Shown here piece by piece: positions 1-6,967 of a stretch of 64,000 nt of DNA; within the stretch, counting starts at the first letter, position 1; every line of letters starts with the position of its first letter. Source of the DNA: CAWGUU01 sp963825765 (GTDB taxonomy: Bacteria > Actinomycetota > Acidimicrobiia > Acidimicrobiales > AC-14); NCBI GenBank assembly GCA_963825765.1, contig CAWGUU010000014.1, positions 248,001 to 312,000 of the forward strand, read 5' to 3'. The position numbers and the translations under genes were made by a program. Below the pieces are notes generated by a model. It made no database searches and was not told where the DNA came from. It saw only the letters and a program-made list of their open reading frames with translations.

Positions 1-836
1 GGCGCCCGCTGGCGCCGCTGTATTGCGGCGCTTCGACCGGGAAGACGAACTCGCGACGGAAGAGGGCGAGATTGCCCTCGACGACCAGTCCCGACATCTG
101 TTCGCTGTAGGGGTCGTCGCACGCCAGGATCTTCCGAGAGAGAAGGCGGACGGACGGAAGGAGCTCGGATCCGAGGAAGTCGTCGGGGCTGCGCGGAGGG
201 GTGACCGGGGAACGTGGAATAGAACGCCGGGGGGCGCAGGTCGTAGCGGTGGATCTTCATCTCTGCCGGAACGATGCCCGCCTCGGAGAACAGGAGCTGT
301 GCTGCGTCGTCTGCGGTCAGCCAGAGGGAGTCGTTGAGCAGTTTGGCCGTCCGCTTCGCCGACCGTCTCGTCAGCTTCGGTCGAGTGACCGGCTTGGGGG
401 CCAGCTGGCGGTTCCGCGGCCAGTAGTCGGAGAGCCGCAGCTGGGGGACAAGCCACTCGTCCCCGGCTATGCGGGTCACGTTGAAATCGAGGCTCATGTA
501 CGTCGTGGCCGCGAGCGGCCGGAACGCCTCGCATTTCTCGGTGCCGACCGGCAACAGCTCCAGCAGCCGGTTCCCGGTCATGAAGAGCGTGCCGAGCAGC
601 GCATGGGTGGCGGGTTTCCGGAGGCGGGTGCCGTCGAAGGTGTCGAACGGCTTGGACCAGTTGGCCGCCTTGGTCGGAAGCGTCGGATCGACCAGCAGCG
701 CCTGCGCCTTTGTCGTGATCGGCCCGGCCCACGCTGCCGCGCCGGGTGCCGCATCGGTTGAGGCGTGGCGGACGAGGGCCTCCCACTTTGCCCGCTCGGC
801 GGCGTCCCACCCGTAGAGCCGTGTCACCAGCACCAT
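1..836 (-). pseudogene. Hypothetical protein, frameshifted and cut by window edge
   Basis: A minus-strand reading frame starts at the ATG 834-836 (MVLVTRLYGWDAAERAKWE) and runs in one frame to about 210; from there to base 1 the protein-like reading continues in another frame (SPDDFLGSELLPSVRLL, then RREFVFPVEAP). Two G runs, at about 197-200 and 207-210, lie at the switch, so a one-base indel or a sequencing slip is likely. The left end runs off the window, so the C-terminus is unseen. I recognise no domain: the product looks soluble, with Trp- and Arg-rich stretches and no signal peptide or membrane segment. The plus-strand frames here are Arg/Pro-rich shadows. The gene is convergent with nothing visible; the 114 bases to the next gene show no clear signal. 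Confidence 0.5.
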
Positions 837-950
837 GCATCGGTGGAACCGCTGCTGCATCCTCGCCACCCCCGCCTACCCCACACGCTGCCGCCGGTCC
901 AACTCGTGGCGCACCGAGTCTAGGAGCGGCCGTCCGCAGCGTCGAGGCTC

Positions 951-1565
951 CTACCAGCCGCGGTCGGCCCACTCCTGGAGATGGGGGCGCTCGGTGCCGA
1001 CGGTGGTGTCGGCGCCGTGGCCGGGCATGACGATCGTCTCGGTCGGGAACCTCGAGAACAGGCCGTCGATCGAGCGGATGATGGCGCCGAAGTCGCTGTA
1101 GGACCACCGGGTGGCGCCCGGGCCGCCTGGGAAGAGCGTGTCGCCGGAGAAGAGCACCGGCGACCCCTCGACGGCGAAGCTCATCGACCCCGGCGTGTGA
1201 CCCGGCGTGAGGATCGTGCGCAGGCGCAGCCGGCCGACGGCGATCTCGGCGTCGTCCTCGAGCACGAAGTCGTACGACGGCAGCATCGCCGCGTCCTCGG
1301 CCGTCACCCCCACCTCGTAGCCGGCGTCGCGCACCGCCGGCACCGCCTGGATGTGGTCCCAGTGGCCGTGGGTCTCCAGCACCTTGCCCACGTCGAGGCG
1401 ACGGCACAGCTCGAGCAGGCGGTCGTGCTCGTTGGCGGCGTCGAGCATCACCGACTCGCCCGTCTCCCGGCACCGCACGACGAAGACGTTGTTGGCGATC
1501 GGCCCGACCACCAGCTTGGTGATCTCCACCTGGGAATCCTCGTAGTGGAGCGACGGGGCGCCCAT
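951..1565 (-). CDS. MBL-fold metallo-hydrolase (glyoxalase II-like)
   Basis: The 204-residue protein has the metallo-beta-lactamase metal-binding signature HGHWDH at residues 66-71, a second ligand histidine in TPGHTPGS (about 122), the bridging aspartate in FSGDTLF (about 141) and a late histidine in MPGHGAD (about 184). This set is typical of hydroxyacylglutathione hydrolase-like and related thioester hydrolases using two metal ions. The protein is cytosolic (no signal peptide). Length suits a minimal MBL fold without the C-terminal glyoxalase II domain, so the substrate cannot be assigned. It is divergent from the acyl-CoA dehydrogenase gene with only 17 bases between start codons, so the two probably share a compact bidirectional promoter or are leaderless. 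Confidence 0.88.
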   Translation of the reverse strand: MGAPSLHYEDSQVEITKLVVGPIANNVFVVRCRETGESVMLDAANEHDRLLELCRRLDVGKVLETHGHWDHIQAVPAVRDAGYEVGVTAEDAAMLPSYDFVLEDDAEIAVGRLRLRTILTPGHTPGSMSFAVEGSPVLFSGDTLFPGGPGATRWSYSDFGAIIRSIDGLFSRFPTETIVMPGHGADTTVGTERPHLQEWADRGW

Positions 1566-1582
1566 GGGGTGGAGTATGGCCC

Positions 1583-2620
1583 GTGCGCTTCGACTCCACG
1601 CCCGCCCAGGACGAATTGCGGGCCCGGGTGCGGTCGTTCCTCGCCGAGGCGTCGCCCATGGCCGAGGTCCGCCGCCTCATGGAGACCGACCTGGGCTTCG
1701 ACCCCGCCGTGTGGCGGGCCGTGGCGGACGAGGGATTCGTGGCGCCGGGGCTGTCGTTCGCGGAGCAGGCGGTGGTGCTGGAGGAGGCCGGCGCGGCCCT
1801 GCTGTGCACCCCGCTGCTGGGCACCGTGGCCGCCACCGCCGCCGGCGCCCCGCGCGGGCCCTCCGTCGTGGCCCTGGCCGTGGCCGAGGACGCCGGCGTG
1901 TGGGACGAGGCGGGCGTCGCCCTGCGTGCCACCGCCGACGGGCGCTCGTGGCGCCTCGACGGCCACAAGAGCTTCGTGCTCGACGGTCACGCGGCCGAGA
2001 CCCTTGTGGTGGCGGCGCGGTCGGACGCCGGGCTCGGGTTCTTCCTCGTCGACGGCGACGCCCCCGGCCTGGCCCGAGCGCCCCTCCCCACGCTGGACCT
2101 CACCCGCCGGCTGGCCCGCCTGACCTTCGAGGCGACGCCCGCCCGGCTCGTCGGCGCCGATGGCGGCGGCGCGCCGGTGCTCGCCCGGGTGCTCGACCTG
2201 GCGTGCGCGGCGCTGGCCGCCGAGCAGGTCGGAGGGGCCCAGCGCTGCCTCGACATGACCGTCGACCATGTGCGGGCCCGGGTGCAGTTCGGCCGGCCGA
2301 TCGGAAGCTTCCAGGCCGTCCAGCACCGGTGCGCCGACATGCTGCTGGAGGTGGAGTCGGCTCGCTCCGCCGCCATGTACGCGGCGTTCACCGCGGAGCG
2401 TGGCCCCGACGACCTGCCGGCGGCGGCGGCCATGGCCAAGGCCACCTGCTCGGACGCCTACGCCTTCGTGGCCGCCGAGACCATCCACCTGCACGGAGGC
2501 GTCGGTTTCACGTGGGACCACGACGCCCACCTGTACTTCAAGCGGGCCAAGTCGTCCCGCCTGCTGTTCGGCGACCCCCGCCACCACCGCGAGCAGCTGG
2601 CCCGGCACATCCGGATCTGA
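1583..2620 (+). CDS. Acyl-CoA dehydrogenase family protein
   Basis: The 345-residue product begins MRFDSTPAQDELRARVRSF and follows the acyl-CoA dehydrogenase plan: helical N-terminal domain, middle beta domain, and a C-terminal helical domain with the conserved stretch VRARVQFGRPIGSFQAVQHR and the late IHLHGGVGFTWDHDAHLYFK. These FAD enzymes oxidise acyl-CoA to enoyl-CoA and pass electrons to ETF. It is shorter than the usual 380 residues and resembles the small partner subunits found in steroid and branched-chain acyl-CoA dehydrogenases. I do not see a clear catalytic glutamate in the usual C-terminal context, so it may act in a heteromer. No partner subunit is adjacent. It is divergent from the MBL-fold gene. 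Confidence 0.85.
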   Translation: MRFDSTPAQDELRARVRSFLAEASPMAEVRRLMETDLGFDPAVWRAVADEGFVAPGLSFAEQAVVLEEAGAALLCTPLLGTVAATAAGAPRGPSVVALAVAEDAGVWDEAGVALRATADGRSWRLDGHKSFVLDGHAAETLVVAARSDAGLGFFLVDGDAPGLARAPLPTLDLTRRLARLTFEATPARLVGADGGGAPVLARVLDLACAALAAEQVGGAQRCLDMTVDHVRARVQFGRPIGSFQAVQHRCADMLLEVESARSAAMYAAFTAERGPDDLPAAAAMAKATCSDAYAFVAAETIHLHGGVGFTWDHDAHLYFKRAKSSRLLFGDPRHHREQLARHIRI

Positions 2621-2661
2621 CCCGCCGCGGTCCCGAAACCGGGCGGTCTACGCTCGGGACC

Positions 2662-3108
2662 GTGGCCCTGGTCCTGGTCGTCCTCGCCATGGCCGGCGTG
2701 TTCGCCATCGCCGCCGTCGTCATCGGTCGGGAGGTCCGCCGGCTGTCGAAGCAGGCCCCCCAGCGGTCGTTCGACTTCGAGGAGGCGGTGACCTGGGTGT
2801 GCGACCACGTCGGGCCCGAGGTGGCGGCGGTGCTCAGCCCCGACGACGTCCGGCGCATCCTCGACTGGCACCTCGAGTACTTCCGCAACCGGGGGGTCTC
2901 GGCCAACGGCGACCGGCCCCACACCGAGGGCCCCGTGGTCGTGAGCGGGGCGGAGACCGTCGACTTCGTGCTCATGCGGGCCGAGCTCAGCGGCGCCCCC
3001 TACACGCCCGAGCAGGTCCACGCCGTGCTCGACGCCCAGATGGACTACCTGGAGCGGATCGGCGCCGTCGACCCGGTCGCCGACCCGGACGAGGAAAGCC
3101 CCCTGTAA
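2662..3108 (+). CDS. Single-pass membrane protein, unknown function
   Basis: The likely start is GTG 2662 (VALVLVVLAMAGVFAIAAVV), giving 148 residues; ATG 2689 is a shorter alternative that would remove part of the hydrophobic helix. Residues 1-22 form one strong transmembrane segment, followed by an Arg/Lys patch (GREVRRLSKQ) and a soluble, acidic cytoplasmic domain with paired Tyr/Trp positions (DWHLEYFRN, DAQMDYLERIG). The longest open frame starts much further upstream inside the acyl-CoA dehydrogenase gene, but that part is an Arg/Gly-rich shadow. It follows that gene by 41 bases, so cotranscription is possible. I do not recognise the family and infer no function. Confidence 0.65.
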   Translation: MALVLVVLAMAGVFAIAAVVIGREVRRLSKQAPQRSFDFEEAVTWVCDHVGPEVAAVLSPDDVRRILDWHLEYFRNRGVSANGDRPHTEGPVVVSGAETVDFVLMRAELSGAPYTPEQVHAVLDAQMDYLERIGAVDPVADPDEESPL

Positions 3109-3128
3109 CCGTCGCGAAATGACCCCAC

Positions 3129-3157
3129 TTGGCCCTCCGGTTGTGCTTTCATACGTA
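3129..3157 (+). promoter_or_regulatory. Predicted sigma-70-type promoter
   Basis: TTGGCC at 3129-3134 and TACGTA at 3152-3157 are separated by 17 bases, a fair match to housekeeping -35/-10 spacing in actinomycetes. Transcription would begin near 3164, exactly where the folded stretch described next begins. This is a pattern match by eye only. Confidence 0.4.
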
Positions 3158-3159
3158 GA

Positions 3160-3374
3160 CCGAAGGAAGGAGGTGGTCCAACTGAGCGAAAGTTGTCTTG
3201 GGACCTCGGAGGTGGCTGTCCGCTAGCGGTCAGCTGGGCCACGTCTGGCGAATACTGCCAGTCACCGCTCGAGACGACGTCCGGGGAATGGTCCCGCCCG
3301 GTGATTTCCGTTGCTCTCGGGTTTCCTTTCCAGCTAGAACTGATACCCGAGGGGGCGCATGAGCGCCCCCTCGG
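3160..3374 (+). ncRNA. Candidate structured RNA of unknown class
   Basis: The gap of about 250 bases between the membrane protein and the hydrolase contains several nested stems. GGTCC (3175-3179) can pair with GGACC near 3201-3205 around an inner CAACT/AGTTG hairpin (3179-3195). GCTG-T-CCGC TA GCGG-T-CAGC (3214-3233) is a near-perfect palindrome. CTGGC/GCCAG closes a 7-nt loop near 3245-3262. The 5' purine run near 3163-3170 is roughly complementary to the pyrimidine run near 3331-3340, which could close the whole fold, and a perfect 12-bp hairpin ends it. A well-placed AAGGAGG (3167-3173) sits 8 nt before CTG 3182, which would open a 14-codon frame, so a tiny peptide is an alternative. I cannot match it to a named RNA family. 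Confidence 0.4.
3347..3374 (+). terminator. 12-bp GC hairpin, probable terminator, enclosing an ATG
   Basis: CCGAGGGGGCGC (3347-3358) is perfectly complementary to GCGCCCCCTCGG (3363-3374) across the four-base loop ATGA. No U tract follows, as is common for actinobacterial terminators. The ATG used as the longest start of the following hydrolase (3359) is in the loop, so the stem may terminate the upstream RNA, hide the start codon, or show that the hydrolase start is misplaced. Confidence 0.6.
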
Positions 3375-4150
3375 TCGCGAGAGGGGGTAGTGACCTGCCC
3401 ACCGTCATCGATTCAGAGGGCCTGCAGCTCGCCGGGCACCTGTCCCGGCCGCCCTCGGCGACCACCCCTTCATCGCACGGATTGGTGCTGTGCCACGGGT
3501 TCCCCGCCGGGCCTGGAGGCGCGGCCACGTCCGGCCAGACCTATCCGGAGTTCGCCGAGCGGCTGGCCGAGGACACCGGCTGGACCGTCCTGACCTTCAA
3601 CTTCCGGGGCACCGGCGGCTCCGAAGGCGACTTCTCCCTCGGTGGCTGGCTCGCCGATCTGCGGGCCGCCATCGACCAACTCGCGTCCGTCGACGGTGTG
3701 GGCGACGTGTGGCTGGCCGGAAGCAGCACGGGAGGAGCCCTCACGATCTGTGCCGGCGCCGAGGACGAGCGCGTCCGCGGCGTCGCCACCCTTGCCGCGC
3801 CGGCCGACTTCCGCGGGTGGGCCGAGGACCCCGACGGGTTCCTCGGGCACGCCCGGTCGATCGGCGTCGTGCGCCAGCCGGACTTCCCCACCGACGTGGG
3901 CACCTGGGCGCGGGAGCTGGCCGAGATCCGTCCCACGGTGGCCGTCGGCAAGCTCCCGCCCCGGCCCGTGCTGCTGATCCACGGCGACCACGACGACGTC
4001 ATCCCGGTCACCGACGCCCGCGCCCTGGCCGAGGCAGCCCTGGGCCAGGTCGAGCTGCGGATCGTCCCCGGGGCCGGTCATCGACTGCGCCACGACCCCA
4101 GGGCGGTCGCCATCCTCATCGGCTGGATGGAACGGCAACCGGCGGCTTAG
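3359..4150 (+). CDS. Alpha/beta hydrolase family protein
   Basis: The 263-residue protein has the fold's landmarks in order: oxyanion-region motif LCHGFPAGPGG (about residues 42-52), a nucleophile elbow GSSTGG (about 122-127) with Ser in the Gly-x-Ser-x-Gly position, an acid in LIHGDHDDVIPV (about 205-216) and the catalytic histidine in PGAGHRLRHD (about 240-249). It is a cytosolic serine hydrolase/esterase of the dienelactone hydrolase-like type; the substrate is not predictable. The ATG at 3359 sits in the loop of a strong hairpin and has no Shine-Dalgarno sequence; no better in-frame start is close, so the N-terminus is uncertain. Its 3' end overlaps the 3' end of the convergent thiE gene by four bases. 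Confidence 0.85.
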   Translation: MSAPSVARGGSDLPTVIDSEGLQLAGHLSRPPSATTPSSHGLVLCHGFPAGPGGAATSGQTYPEFAERLAEDTGWTVLTFNFRGTGGSEGDFSLGGWLADLRAAIDQLASVDGVGDVWLAGSSTGGALTICAGAEDERVRGVATLAAPADFRGWAEDPDGFLGHARSIGVVRQPDFPTDVGTWARELAEIRPTVAVGKLPPRPVLLIHGDHDDVIPVTDARALAEAALGQVELRIVPGAGHRLRHDPRAVAILIGWMERQPAA

Positions 4151-4800
4151 ATCTCCGCCTCGACGGCCTTGTCGACAGCGGCCCGCAGCCGTCGGGCGGC
4201 CTCCTGGGGATCGTCGGACTCGGTCAGCCAGCGGACGACCACGAATCGCCTGGCGCCTGCGGCGACCATGTCGGGCACAGTCTCGGGGGTCACCCCGCCG
4301 GTGACGAACCACGGCAGGGCGGTGGCAGCGGCTGCGTGGCGCAGGTAGCCCAGGCCGGTGCCCGGCCGTCCCGGCTTGGTGGGCGTTGCCATCACCGGGC
4401 CGGCGGACAGGTAGTCGACCGGCTCCCCGACGGCGGCGTCGATCTCGGCTGGGGCGTGGGTCGACAGGCCCACGACGGCGTCGGGGCCCAGGATGCGCCG
4501 GGCCAATGCCGCCGGGGCGTCGTCCTGGCCGACGTGGACACCGTCGGCGCCGCACTCCAGGGCCAGGTCGGGGCGGTCGTTGAGGATGAACGGCACGCCG
4601 TGGTCGCGGCACACGGCGGCCGCCAGCCGGGCCCGGGCCAGCAGCGCGCGGGCGTCGAGCACCTTGTCCCGGAGCTGGACCAGGTCGACGCCCCCGGCGA
4701 TGCAGGCGGCCAGGAACCGCTCGAGGTCGGGACGGTCGGCGGTGCAGAGGTAGAGCCGGCGCCCCTCCAGGTCTGCGGCGGCTTCGGCGGCGGCGGTCAC
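4147..4800 (-). CDS. thiE: Thiamine-phosphate synthase ThiE
   Basis: ThiE joins hydroxymethylpyrimidine diphosphate to the thiazole phosphate to give thiamine phosphate. The 217-residue TIM barrel shows the family motifs: VQLRDK (about 40-45), the Mg/diphosphate-binding FILNDRPDLAL (about 70-80), GADGVHVGQDD (about 83-93), GLSTHAPAEI (about 110-119), YLSAGPVMATPTKPG and WFVTGGVTPETV near the C-terminus. Normal length for the family. The GTG start at 4800 overlaps the thiS stop (GTGA), so the genes are translationally coupled. It lies apart from thiG-thiH (35331-37309), so thiamine genes are split over two loci here. There is no riboswitch between it and the upstream gene. Confidence 0.95.
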   Translation of the reverse strand: MTAAAEAAADLEGRRLYLCTADRPDLERFLAACIAGGVDLVQLRDKVLDARALLARARLAAAVCRDHGVPFILNDRPDLALECGADGVHVGQDDAPAALARRILGPDAVVGLSTHAPAEIDAAVGEPVDYLSAGPVMATPTKPGRPGTGLGYLRHAAAATALPWFVTGGVTPETVPDMVAAGARRFVVVRWLTESDDPQEAARRLRAAVDKAVEAEI

Positions 4801-4997
4801 CCGCCGGCGACGGCCCTGACCAGCTCCAGCCGGTCGCCGTCGGCCAGCTCGGTGGTGGCCAGGTGGCGGCGCTCGACCGGCTCGCCGTTGCGCTCCACCA
4901 GCACCCAGCGCCCACCCAGCCCGAGGATGCCGAGCAGGTCGTCGACGGTGGCCCCGCCCGGCACCTCGACCGATTCCCCGTTGGCCGTCACTCTCAA
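4797..4997 (-). CDS. thiS: Sulfur carrier protein ThiS
   Basis: This 66-residue ubiquitin-fold protein carries sulfur, as a C-terminal thiocarboxylate, to the thiazole synthase ThiG. It shows the expected beta-grasp sequence (MRVTANGESVEV, then DLLGILGL, then VLVERNGEPVERR) and ends in the obligatory Gly-Gly (RAVAGG). Length is exactly typical. It is the middle gene of a minus-strand run: HhH-GPD glycosylase, thiS, thiE, with 16 bases before it and a 4-base overlap after. The adenylating partner ThiF is not in the window, nor is thiO. Confidence 0.93.
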   Translation of the reverse strand: MRVTANGESVEVPGGATVDDLLGILGLGGRWVLVERNGEPVERRHLATTELADGDRLELVRAVAGG

Positions 4998-5013
4998 TGT
5001 GCGACTCGCACCG

Positions 5014-5595
5014 TCACGCGGGTGGGGTCTTGGCCGCCGCCTTCATCGCCTTCTTGTACTGGCGGACCTTGGCCAGGCTCTCCGGGTCGACGATGTCGGC
5101 CACCGAGAAGTAGCCGTCGACGGCGTAGGGACCGGCCGCCTCCTGCCACCCGGGAGGGGCGACGCCGAGGCGCTTGGCCAGCAGGGCCAGGAAGATGCGG
5201 GCCTTCTGGTCGCCGAAGCCGGGCAGGGCCTTCAGCCGCCGGAACAGCTCGTCGCCGGTGGCGGCCTCCTCCCAGATCCGGGCCGCCGACCCGCCGAAGT
5301 CGTCGACGATGGCCTTGGCCAACGCCTGGGTGCGACCCGCCATCGATCCCGGGAAGCGGTGGAGGGCGGGCGGGCCGGCGAACACCTTGGCCAGCTCCTC
5401 GGGATCCGCCGACGCGATCTCGGCCGGGTCGAGGCGGCCGCCGAGGCGCTCCTTGAGGTCGTAGGGGCTGTGGAACGCCTTCTCCATCGGCACCTGCTGG
5501 TCGAGCAGCATGCCGATGAGCAGGGCGAACGCGTCGGTGGACAGCAGCTCGTCGGCAGCGGGGTCGCCGGTGAGGTTCAGGCTCGCGGGGGCCAT
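5014..5595 (-). CDS. HhH-GPD-type base-excision DNA repair protein
   Basis: The product resembles the small HhH-GPD glycosylases. It begins at ATG 5595 (MAPASLNLTGDPAADELL); the longer frame from 5628 adds only a basic shadow. LIGMLLDQQVPMEKAF (about 25-40) is the conserved N-terminal helix of the fold, and LKALPGFGDQKARIFLALL (about 130-150) contains the helix-hairpin-helix that contacts DNA backbone. The protein is 193 residues, the usual size of this actinobacterial subfamily, often mislabelled HesB-like. I do not see the C-terminal four-cysteine Fe-S loop, so it is not a classic Nth or MutY. The base specificity is unknown. It heads the run leading into thiS-thiE. Confidence 0.8.
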   Translation of the reverse strand: MAPASLNLTGDPAADELLSTDAFALLIGMLLDQQVPMEKAFHSPYDLKERLGGRLDPAEIASADPEELAKVFAGPPALHRFPGSMAGRTQALAKAIVDDFGGSAARIWEEAATGDELFRRLKALPGFGDQKARIFLALLAKRLGVAPPGWQEAAGPYAVDGYFSVADIVDPESLAKVRQYKKAMKAAAKTPPA

Positions 5596-5654
5596 GGCCC
5601 GCCAACTGTACGCCCGGCGTCGAGGCAACCGGTTCGCCTATCCTGCTTGGTGCC

Positions 5655-6257
5655 ATGAGCCAACGGGCCCGACGGATCGATCTGGTGATCGTCGCTGCCC
5701 TCGCCCTCGCCGGAGTGGGCCTCGCCCATGTGCTCGAGTACCTCCTGCTGGTGCCCGACCACCACCAGCGGCAGGAAGTCCTGGCCGGCACCGGCCATCA
5801 GTACCTGCCGTCGGCGCTGGGCACGGTCTCGTTCCTGGCCTGCCTGGCGGCCGCGGTCGTCTTCCTGGCCGCCTTCCGGAGGGGCGCGAGGCCGGGACCG
5901 GCGACGACCTCCCGCCACGACCTGGTGCGCGTCCTTCCCTGCGCCCAGGCGCTGGCCTTCCTCGCGCTCGAGGTCGGCGAGCGGCTGGCTGCCGGCGCGT
6001 CTCTGAGCGACCTCGGCCCGGTTCTGCTCCTCGGCCTTCCCCTCCAGGTCGTGGTCGGCCTCGCCGCCGCCACCCTCCTCGCCCTGCTCGACCGGGCGGG
6101 CGAGCAGCTGGGCAGACGCGTGGCCCACACCCGCTCCCGGGCTGGGCGCCGGCTCGCCACGTGCTGGTCACCGTCGCCGGATCGCTGTCCGCGCTCGACG
6201 CTCTCCTCTCGCCGGGCACCCGCCCGGGGCCCGCCCTTGCCGTTCGTCTCCGCCTGA
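5655..6257 (+). CDS. Polytopic membrane protein of a copper-type operon
   Basis: The 200-residue protein starts MSQRARRIDLVIVAALALAG and has about four hydrophobic helices (residues 9-30, 52-74, 95-115 and 120-145), then an Arg-rich tail whose last 50 residues look poorly conserved. A possible -10 element TATCCT lies at 5639-5644, just upstream. It is the first of four same-strand genes encoding membrane or exported proteins around a CopC-CopD fusion, which suggests a role in envelope metal or redox handling; that is inference from position only. The histidines in the loop DHHQRQ are the only eye-catching potential metal ligands. The family is not recognised. Confidence 0.7.
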   Translation: MSQRARRIDLVIVAALALAGVGLAHVLEYLLLVPDHHQRQEVLAGTGHQYLPSALGTVSFLACLAAAVVFLAAFRRGARPGPATTSRHDLVRVLPCAQALAFLALEVGERLAAGASLSDLGPVLLLGLPLQVVVGLAAATLLALLDRAGEQLGRRVAHTRSRAGRRLATCWSPSPDRCPRSTLSSRRAPARGPPLPFVSA

Positions 6258-6315
6258 ACGAAGCACGCCACCCGTCCCGTCCGGACGGTAGGAGAACGAC
6301 GAACAAGGAGATCCC

Positions 6316-6963
6316 ATGAGAAGTTCGTACGCCCGTCTCGGCGCGGCCGCCATCGCTGCCGCCTTACTGACGATCCCACTGGCCGGCACCGCTTTCGCCC
6401 ATGAGCAGCGGGCCGCCGGGCCGGTCAACTTCGTGGTCGGATGGTCGGTCGAGCCGACCTACACCGGCTTCCTCAACGCCGTCTCGGTGCGCCTCACCGA
6501 CGACGCCGGCCCCGTCACCGACGTCGGCGACGGGCTGAAGGTCGAGGTCGTCTCCGGCGACCAGAAGGTCGGCCCCCTCCCGCTCGCCGGCGTCTTCGGG
6601 TCGCCCGGCGAGTACGCGGCGCCGCTCGTGCCCACCCGTCCCGGTGTCTACACCTTCCACTTCGTGGGCACCGTGAGGGGCCAGGCGGTCGACCAGTCGT
6701 TCACGTCGTCGGACACGACCTTCGAGAGTCCCAGGGGCGCGACCGACATCGAGTTCCCGACCAAGGACCCGAGCCGAGCCGAGCTCGCCACCCTCGTCGA
6801 CCGGCAGACTCCTCGGCTGACGTCGGCCGCGTCGACCGCCGACGAAGCCAAGGACGCTGCCGGGACCGCGACGATCCTGGCGGTCGTGGGGCTCATGGTC
6901 GGCGTCGTCGGCGTGATCCTGGCCATGGTCGCCTGGCGGTCGAAGGCGAAGGCCGGCTCGTGA
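6316..6963 (+). CDS. Exported, C-terminally membrane-anchored protein
   Basis: The 215-residue protein has a signal peptide (MRSSYARLGAAAIAAALL to TAFA, cleavage near residue 24 giving an HEQRAAGP start), an all-beta extracellular domain (about 25-150) with an immunoglobulin-like feel, a linker helix, and a C-terminal transmembrane segment (about 186-208) followed by the basic tail RSKAKAGS. This layout, with a histidine at the mature N-terminus, is like the YcnI/PCu-associated exported proteins next to copC-copD genes. An AAGGAG ribosome site at about 6304-6309 supports the start. Four bases separate its stop from the copC-copD start, so they are in one operon. Confidence 0.75.
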   Translation: MRSSYARLGAAAIAAALLTIPLAGTAFAHEQRAAGPVNFVVGWSVEPTYTGFLNAVSVRLTDDAGPVTDVGDGLKVEVVSGDQKVGPLPLAGVFGSPGEYAAPLVPTRPGVYTFHFVGTVRGQAVDQSFTSSDTTFESPRGATDIEFPTKDPSRAELATLVDRQTPRLTSAASTADEAKDAAGTATILAVVGLMVGVVGVILAMVAWRSKAKAGS

Positions 6964-6967
6964 CCCG

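Noticed and set aside
201..761. Plus-strand frames at 201-761 and 469-816
   Set aside because: They are antisense to a minus-strand gene with better protein character and have Arg/Gly-rich shadow composition.
3182..3226. A 14-codon frame from CTG 3182 as a real gene
   Set aside because: The ribosome site is good, but the same bases take part in stems and CTG starts are rare; kept as an alternative to the structured RNA.
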